DNA of 38,259 nt, from NCBI GenBank assembly GCA_028346125.1, contig JAOMEV010000026.1:1-38259 (forward strand), written 5' to 3'. The notes below the pieces were generated by a model. The model was not told where the DNA came from, made no database searches, and worked only from the letters and a program-made list of their open reading frames with translations. The translations under genes and the position numbers were made by a program. Within the stretch, counting starts at the first letter, position 1. Each line of letters begins with the position of its first letter. The stretch comes from Bacteriovoracales bacterium. Its GTDB lineage: Bacteria > Bdellovibrionota > Bacteriovoracia > Bacteriovoracales > Bacteriovoracaceae. Shown piece by piece: positions 34,335-38,259 of this stretch.

Positions 34335-34470
34335 GAAGCGGATAAAGATTGACCCCTTATCGGTCAGCGCCTTTTGGTGGGGATCGGGGACAAAACGGGT
34401 CGAGAAGTCGTGGCGAGCGGTTTCTTCGTGAGGGGATCAGTTTTTTAGGAGGACCTTTGGGTATTTAGTC

Positions 34471-34545
34471 ATGCCTTTTTTCCATTTGGAATTTTACTTT
34501 TTATCCTTCTCCAAGGATAGTTTAGGGCCAACCCACTTGGTTTAA
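34471..34545 (+). CDS. Candidate Phe-rich leader peptide upstream of pheST
   Basis: A 24-codon open frame in the RNA, beginning MPFFHLEFYFLSF, with five Phe and one Tyr in the first 13 residues. A frame rich in Phe codons in front of the phenylalanyl-tRNA synthetase genes is what transcription attenuation would need. Against it, AGGAGG lies 18 bp before the ATG, which is too far for efficient initiation. Also, T-rich DNA gives Phe codons by chance, and the terminator is 200 nt downstream. A nested hairpin (34511-34540) overlaps the end of the frame. Treat as a possibility, not a called gene. Confidence 0.3.
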   Translation: MPFFHLEFYFLSFSKDSLGPTHLV

Positions 34546-34745
34546 TTTTGTTTCTGGAGGAATTAAATTTTATTTTGGGTATTTGGCTGGGCGTGACCTT
34601 TTGTTAAGGAGCGTCTATTGCAGGTCTTAACTTTTGGGAAGGTTAGAGTGACTTCGGTCCTCTGTTGATTTTATCAACACTTTTTTGGTAATCGGATATA
34701 TTTTGGAACTGGTTTTTGCCAGATTAATTCCTACAAGAAATTCCG

Positions 34746-34784
34746 GCCGGAGTGGTTACCTTGACCCCTCCGGCTATTTTTTTT
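34746..34784 (+). terminator. Intrinsic terminator upstream of pheS
   Basis: GCCGGAG (34746-34752) pairs with CTCCGGC (34768-34774), with further inner G-C pairs, and is followed by T-A then eight T (34777-34784). It ends about 78 nt before the pheS start. Because it precedes pheS in the same direction, it either ends the riboswitch RNA or acts as an attenuator for pheST. Confidence 0.85.
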
Positions 34785-34862
34785 CCCAAAATTTGTAATT
34801 GATTTTAGGTGTTAAGCGTGAAAATATGCCACCTCGAACCATTAGCAAAATTGGGAATGATT

Positions 34863-35924
34863 ATGAAGGAAAAACTTGAAGAACTATATAAGGAGTTTGA
34901 ATCTCAGGTTTCGTTACTGAAAAATCAAGCAGATGTCCTTAATTTGAAGGCCGAATACCTTGGAAAAAAGGGGTCTATCACAGAAACGCTCAAATTCTTA
35001 AAAAAAGCCACTGTAGAAGAGAAAAAAGTAATAGGGCCAATGGCCAATAGTATTAAAGAAAAGGTCCAAAAGCAGGTTAATCAAAAATTGGTTGAAATAG
35101 AGAAAAAAGAAATCGACCAAAAACTTGAAAAAAATAAACTTGATATTAGCTTCAGAGACTCCCTCAAAGAAAGTGTCCTTCTTCATGGAGGTCTGCACCC
35201 TGTAACCTTAATCCAGCAGGAAATTGAAGATATTTTTCTCTCTATGGGCTTTGAAGTTCTTGATGGTCCCCATATTGAGGATGAATTTCATAATTTTGAG
35301 GCCCTTAATATACCGGGAGATCATCCCGCTAGAGATATGCAAGATACTTTTTGGTTCCATGATAAGGAAACTCCAGAGGGCAAAAGACATCTTTTGAGAA
35401 CTCATACGAGTACTATTCAGGTGCGAGGGATGAGTACAAGAAAACCTCCTTTTAGGTTTATAGCCCCTGGAAAAGTCTTTAGATGTGAAAGGACAGATGC
35501 TTCTCATGAGATGGTTTTTCATCAATTAGAAGGAATGATGGTTGGTAAGGATATTTCAGTTTCTAACCTCATTTATTTTATGAAAACTCTTCTAAGAGAA
35601 ATTTTTCGTAAAGATGTTGAAGTTCGTCTCAGGCCGGGCTTTTTTCCTTTTGTTGAGCCTGGTTTTGAACTTGATATGAAATGCCTTATTTGTAATGGAA
35701 AGGGTTGTTCAGTTTGTAAACAAACAGGTTGGGTTGAAGTTTTACCGTGTGGAATGATTCATCCTAATGTTTTGAAGGCCGGTAATATAGATCCAGAAGA
35801 ACACAACGGTTTTGCCTTTGGTCTTGGTTTGGATCGTCTGGTGATGATGAGGTATGGGATTGAAGATATTCGCCATCTCCATTCAGGAGACCTTAGGTTT
35901 ACTTCTCAATTTAAAAGTTACTAG
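34863..35924 (+). CDS. pheS: Phenylalanyl-tRNA synthetase alpha chain
   Basis: 353 residues from ATG 34863, preceded by GGGA at 6 bp. A second ATG (34857) or GTG (34809) are in-frame alternatives, but 34863 gives the normal distance to the N-terminal AEYLGKKG motif. The N-terminal coiled coil (about residues 1-90) binds tRNA. The catalytic core shows NFEALNIPGDHPARDMQDTF, LRTHTSTIQVR, the FRCERTDASHEMVFHQLEG block and the GFGLGLDRLVMM-type end. A four-Cys patch, CLICNGKGCSVC, is present in many bacterial PheS. It forms an alpha2-beta2 enzyme with PheT. A weak promoter, TTGATT with an AT-rich box near 34798-34825, might drive it separately from the RNA. Confidence 0.95.
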   Translation: MKEKLEELYKEFESQVSLLKNQADVLNLKAEYLGKKGSITETLKFLKKATVEEKKVIGPMANSIKEKVQKQVNQKLVEIEKKEIDQKLEKNKLDISFRDSLKESVLLHGGLHPVTLIQQEIEDIFLSMGFEVLDGPHIEDEFHNFEALNIPGDHPARDMQDTFWFHDKETPEGKRHLLRTHTSTIQVRGMSTRKPPFRFIAPGKVFRCERTDASHEMVFHQLEGMMVGKDISVSNLIYFMKTLLREIFRKDVEVRLRPGFFPFVEPGFELDMKCLICNGKGCSVCKQTGWVEVLPCGMIHPNVLKAGNIDPEEHNGFAFGLGLDRLVMMRYGIEDIRHLHSGDLRFTSQFKSY

Positions 35925-35941
35925 AAAAAGGAAAGAGGAAA

Positions 35942-38259
35942 ATGCTTATATCAATCGATTGGGTTAAAGATTTCGTTAATATTCCAGATATGAATCCCAG
36001 AGAGCTTGGTGACAAATTTACAATGTCCACGGCTGAAGTTGAAGAGGTTAATGTTATCGGTGCCCATCTCGAAAAAATAACGGTCGCAGAAGTAGTGGAA
36101 ATTGAACCCCATCCAAACGCAGACAAATTAAGGTTAGTAACTTTCAAAGTTACTGAAAACGAAAAAAAGAAAGTTGTTTGTGGGGCTCCTAATGTTAAAG
36201 TTGGAATGAAGACACCCTATGCTCCTTTGGGAACAACCTTACCGAACGGACTCTTACTAGAACCAAAAAAAATCCGAGGAGTCGTTTCTGAAGGGATGCT
36301 TTGTTCTGAGTCAGAGCTTGGAATTTCTGAAGAATCAGCTGGTATTATGGAGTTGGGTGGCGGAGCCGTCGTTGGAGAAACCCTCCTAAAGTTTTTTAAT
36401 GAGAGCAAGGATATTCTTATTGATGTGGATAATAAGTCTCTAACCCATAGACCGGATCTTTGGGGGCATTATGGTATTGCTAGAGAGTTTTCTGCTATTT
36501 TTGAGAATGAATTCAAGGTACCCTACGATGAAAAGTGGGCCGATAATTTAAGGAAAAAATGCTCAGATGGAACTTCTCCAATGGGTGTAGAAGTCAGAGG
36601 TGAGAGTGCAGCTGTTGGCTATTATGGGCTTTCGGTTGACGGAGTGGAAGTTGGGGAAAGCCCTGATTGGATGAAAAAACGCCTTCTGAATGTTGGCCTA
36701 AGGCCTATTAATAATATTGTCGATATAAGTAACTATGTGATGCTTGAACTTGGGCATCCCCTTCATATATTCGATAGGGACAGAATAAAAGGCCCAAAAG
36801 TTATTATTCATCCCCTAGAAAAAGAAGAAACTTTTGTCACTCTTGATGAAGTAGAAAGAAAACTTATTCCTGGAGACACAGTTATTTCTGATGAAACTGG
36901 TCCTCTTGTTTTGGCGGGAATTATGGGTGGGCTCTCTAGTGGCGTAGAGGAGAACACGACGAAGATTTTTCTAGAGGTCGCTAATTGGAAACCTGCTAAA
37001 GTGAGAAGAACGTCTACTCGTCTTGGATTGAGAACAGAATCTTCTCAGCGCTATGAAAAAAGTCTTGATAGTTTCCTTATGGAAAGAACTCTTCTTCGAA
37101 CATTAGACCTTGTTTTAGAGTTGTGTCCTAAGGCAAAGGTTATTGGAAAAATTGAATATGATGGAGAAGACTTTTCACAGAAAAAGCCTCTTTGTATTCT
37201 GACAAGTTATAAAAAAATAAACCAAGTTTTGGGACATCAAGTTTCTGAAGAAAGAATAAATTCAATTCTTAAAGCATTAGACTTTAAAATTGAATCTGAT
37301 AACGGAAACCTTAAAGTTGTGGTCCCTACATATCGGGCCACGAAAGATATAGAATTTGAAGCTGATATTATCGAAGAGGTCGGGAGAATTGTGGGTTATG
37401 ACAATATTGTTCCAGAATCCCCAAAAGTTTCTATTTCACCGGTTAGGCTTTCTGAAGCCCATACACTTCATAGGAAGATAAGGGACTTTCTCTCTTTTAA
37501 TGGATTTTCCCATGAAGTGATGACTTACCCTATGGTTGGTGAGAAGCTTCTTAAGCAGGCTTCCTGGGAGTTTGGTAAAGAGATACCGATTCTTAATTCA
37601 ATCTCCAAAGAGCAGGATCGAATGAGATCTTCTATGGTGCCAGGTATTCTTGAAGCAGTTTCTCTTAATCAAAAAAATTATTCTGAATTTAGGGCATTTG
37701 AATTAGGAAGAAGTTATATTGGTAATGCTAAGGCATTTTCGAAAGACCACAACCAGTTGGCCATTTTGTTTTTTAGAAAAGATAGCTCTCCTTTTATGGA
37801 GTTAGTGAATCAGACAGAGAGGCTTTTAGAGTGGACGAATATACCTGGGCAGTTTGTTGAGAAACATCCTAAATTTAAAAATACCCTTGTGCCTGAAGAG
37901 TGGGAAGGTGTACATCCTTTTGAGTTTTTAAATATAAGGATAATGGGAAAACTTAACGGCGTTGTTTTAAGCGTCCACCCTCTTGTTTTGAGAAGCTTTA
38001 AAATTAAGGGACATCTTTCTTTGGCACTTATTGATCTTTCTTCATTTGAGGATAAGTCTTTGAAGGACAAAATGAAGTACAAACCATTAGCGAAGTTTCC
38101 CTCTTCTACTTTTGATTGTACGGTTGTTGCTACAAAAGAAACTAGTATGGATACCATTCTCTCTTCTCTTTCAAAGCTAAAAATTAAGGAATTGGTTTCA
38201 ACGAAAGTGGTAGATGTTTTTGACCTGAGTGAGAGACAGAAGACAATTACTCTAAGGTC
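35942..38259 (+). CDS. pheT: Phenylalanyl-tRNA synthetase beta chain (3' end cut by window)
   Basis: 772 complete codons are present. The gene runs off the window, so the C-terminal end of the anticodon-binding domain is missing; families have about 790-815 residues, so perhaps 30-45 remain. N-terminal MLISIDWVKDFVN, the tRNA-binding (EMAP-like) domain with HPNADKLRL (about 60-145), B3/4, and B5 with PTYRATKDIEFEADIIEEVGR (about 450-480) are visible. The FDX-ACB anticodon domain begins around FPSSTFDCTVV. It edits and binds tRNA in the PheRS heterotetramer. GAGGAA ribosome site; the start is 17 bp after pheS. The pair is thus an operon downstream of the riboswitch RNA. Confidence 0.95.
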   Translation, partial: MLISIDWVKDFVNIPDMNPRELGDKFTMSTAEVEEVNVIGAHLEKITVAEVVEIEPHPNADKLRLVTFKVTENEKKKVVCGAPNVKVGMKTPYAPLGTTLPNGLLLEPKKIRGVVSEGMLCSESELGISEESAGIMELGGGAVVGETLLKFFNESKDILIDVDNKSLTHRPDLWGHYGIAREFSAIFENEFKVPYDEKWADNLRKKCSDGTSPMGVEVRGESAAVGYYGLSVDGVEVGESPDWMKKRLLNVGLRPINNIVDISNYVMLELGHPLHIFDRDRIKGPKVIIHPLEKEETFVTLDEVERKLIPGDTVISDETGPLVLAGIMGGLSSGVEENTTKIFLEVANWKPAKVRRTSTRLGLRTESSQRYEKSLDSFLMERTLLRTLDLVLELCPKAKVIGKIEYDGEDFSQKKPLCILTSYKKINQVLGHQVSEERINSILKALDFKIESDNGNLKVVVPTYRATKDIEFEADIIEEVGRIVGYDNIVPESPKVSISPVRLSEAHTLHRKIRDFLSFNGFSHEVMTYPMVGEKLLKQASWEFGKEIPILNSISKEQDRMRSSMVPGILEAVSLNQKNYSEFRAFELGRSYIGNAKAFSKDHNQLAILFFRKDSSPFMELVNQTERLLEWTNIPGQFVEKHPKFKNTLVPEEWEGVHPFEFLNIRIMGKLNGVVLSVHPLVLRSFKIKGHLSLALIDLSSFEDKSLKDKMKYKPLAKFPSSTFDCTVVATKETSMDTILSSLSKLKIKELVSTKVVDVFDLSERQKTITLR

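Larger units (their letters stand above)
34158..34784 (+). ncRNA. Long structured riboswitch RNA (GEMM-I class) upstream of pheST
   Basis: About 625 nt from the promoter to the terminator, with no substantial coding frame. The first 175 nt include the GEMM-I aptamer (34245-34334). The remaining 450 nt hold several hairpins: GACC-7-GGTC (34351-34365), CCAAG...CTTGG around GGG-CCAA-CCC (34511-34540), TTTAATT...AATTAAA with GGAGG in the loop (34541-34567), TGTTGAT-TTT-ATCAACA near 34660-34680, and the terminator. Its closest resemblance that I recall is the massively expressed c-di-GMP-class riboswitch RNA of Bdellovibrio attack-phase cells. It may be a stand-alone noncoding RNA or a long pheST leader. 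Confidence 0.72.

Noticed and set aside
34158-34784. RNase P RNA, tmRNA or 6S RNA as the identity of the RNA upstream of pheS
   Set aside because: None of the conserved RNase P segments, no tRNA-like end or tag frame for tmRNA, and the long 6S bulge is not formed. The TTATCGGTCA near 34357 resembles an RNase P end only by chance. The GEMM-I tetraloop and receptor fit much better.
34746-34784. T-box riboswitch for pheST
   Set aside because: The GTGGTTACC in the terminator resembles the T-box core but has an extra base, and no stem I with specifier loop or AG-bulge was found.
34160-34784. CsrA sponge RNA
   Set aside because: GGA triplets are not clearly enriched over random expectation for the length (about 14 against about 10), apart from the two duplicated GGAGGA modules.
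1-38259. CRISPR arrays, insertion sequences, integrases, tRNA or rRNA genes
   Set aside because: No repeat-spacer pattern, transposase-like frame, attachment duplication or tRNA/rRNA consensus was seen.

Overview
The window is a low-GC, densely packed bacterial chromosome segment with no mobile elements, CRISPR arrays, rRNA or tRNA genes. Gene content fits a Gram-negative: LPS heptose genes, a periplasmic lytic transglycosylase, a complete 2-oxoglutarate dehydrogenase operon, PutA and a chemotaxis kinase under a flagellar-type promoter. With the T-rich style and a large GEMM-I (cyclic dinucleotide) riboswitch RNA, it best resembles a Bdellovibrio-and-like organism of the Bacteriovorax/Halobacteriovorax type. 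That placement is an inference from remembered family resemblance, with moderate confidence.

Layout. (1) 61-3854: a four-gene pyrimidine operon, urc1-urc4-upp-udk, matching the URC uracil catabolism route plus salvage. (2) 3918-9815: putA and proC, overlapping by 4 bp, followed by a LysR regulator. (3) 9812-14565, minus strand: msrA, a membrane-anchored protein of unknown function, a CheW-domain protein, a CheA-type kinase with an N-terminal receiver domain, and a 43-residue membrane protein. The CheA gene has a near-consensus sigma-28 promoter. (4) 14845-20094: Nif3-family protein, thioesterase, M15 peptidase, a 789-residue secreted/membrane protein of unknown function, and a methyltransferase. 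(5) 20175-25558: sucA-sucB-lpd. (6) 25555-29430, minus strand: a tandem PAS-like protein, a short CaiB/BaiF-type protein and a DUF255 thioredoxin-like protein. (7) 29661-34128: lytic transglycosylase, cmk, a family-9 glycosyltransferase, a heptose-phosphate kinase and a DUF4416 protein. (8) 34125-34784: a strong promoter, a roughly 625-nt structured RNA with a GEMM-I aptamer near its 5' end, and an intrinsic terminator. (9) pheS and the start of pheT, which runs off the window.

The most notable signals are the GEMM-I RNA upstream of pheST, the sigma-28 promoter in front of the CheA gene, and the URC operon. The RNA has its own promoter and terminator and about 450 nt after the aptamer. It recalls the massively expressed c-di-GMP-class riboswitch RNA reported from Bdellovibrio attack-phase cells. 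Its 5' end is complementary to the aptamer, which suggests mutually exclusive folds. Sigma-28 control would place the chemotaxis genes in a motile-phase regulon.
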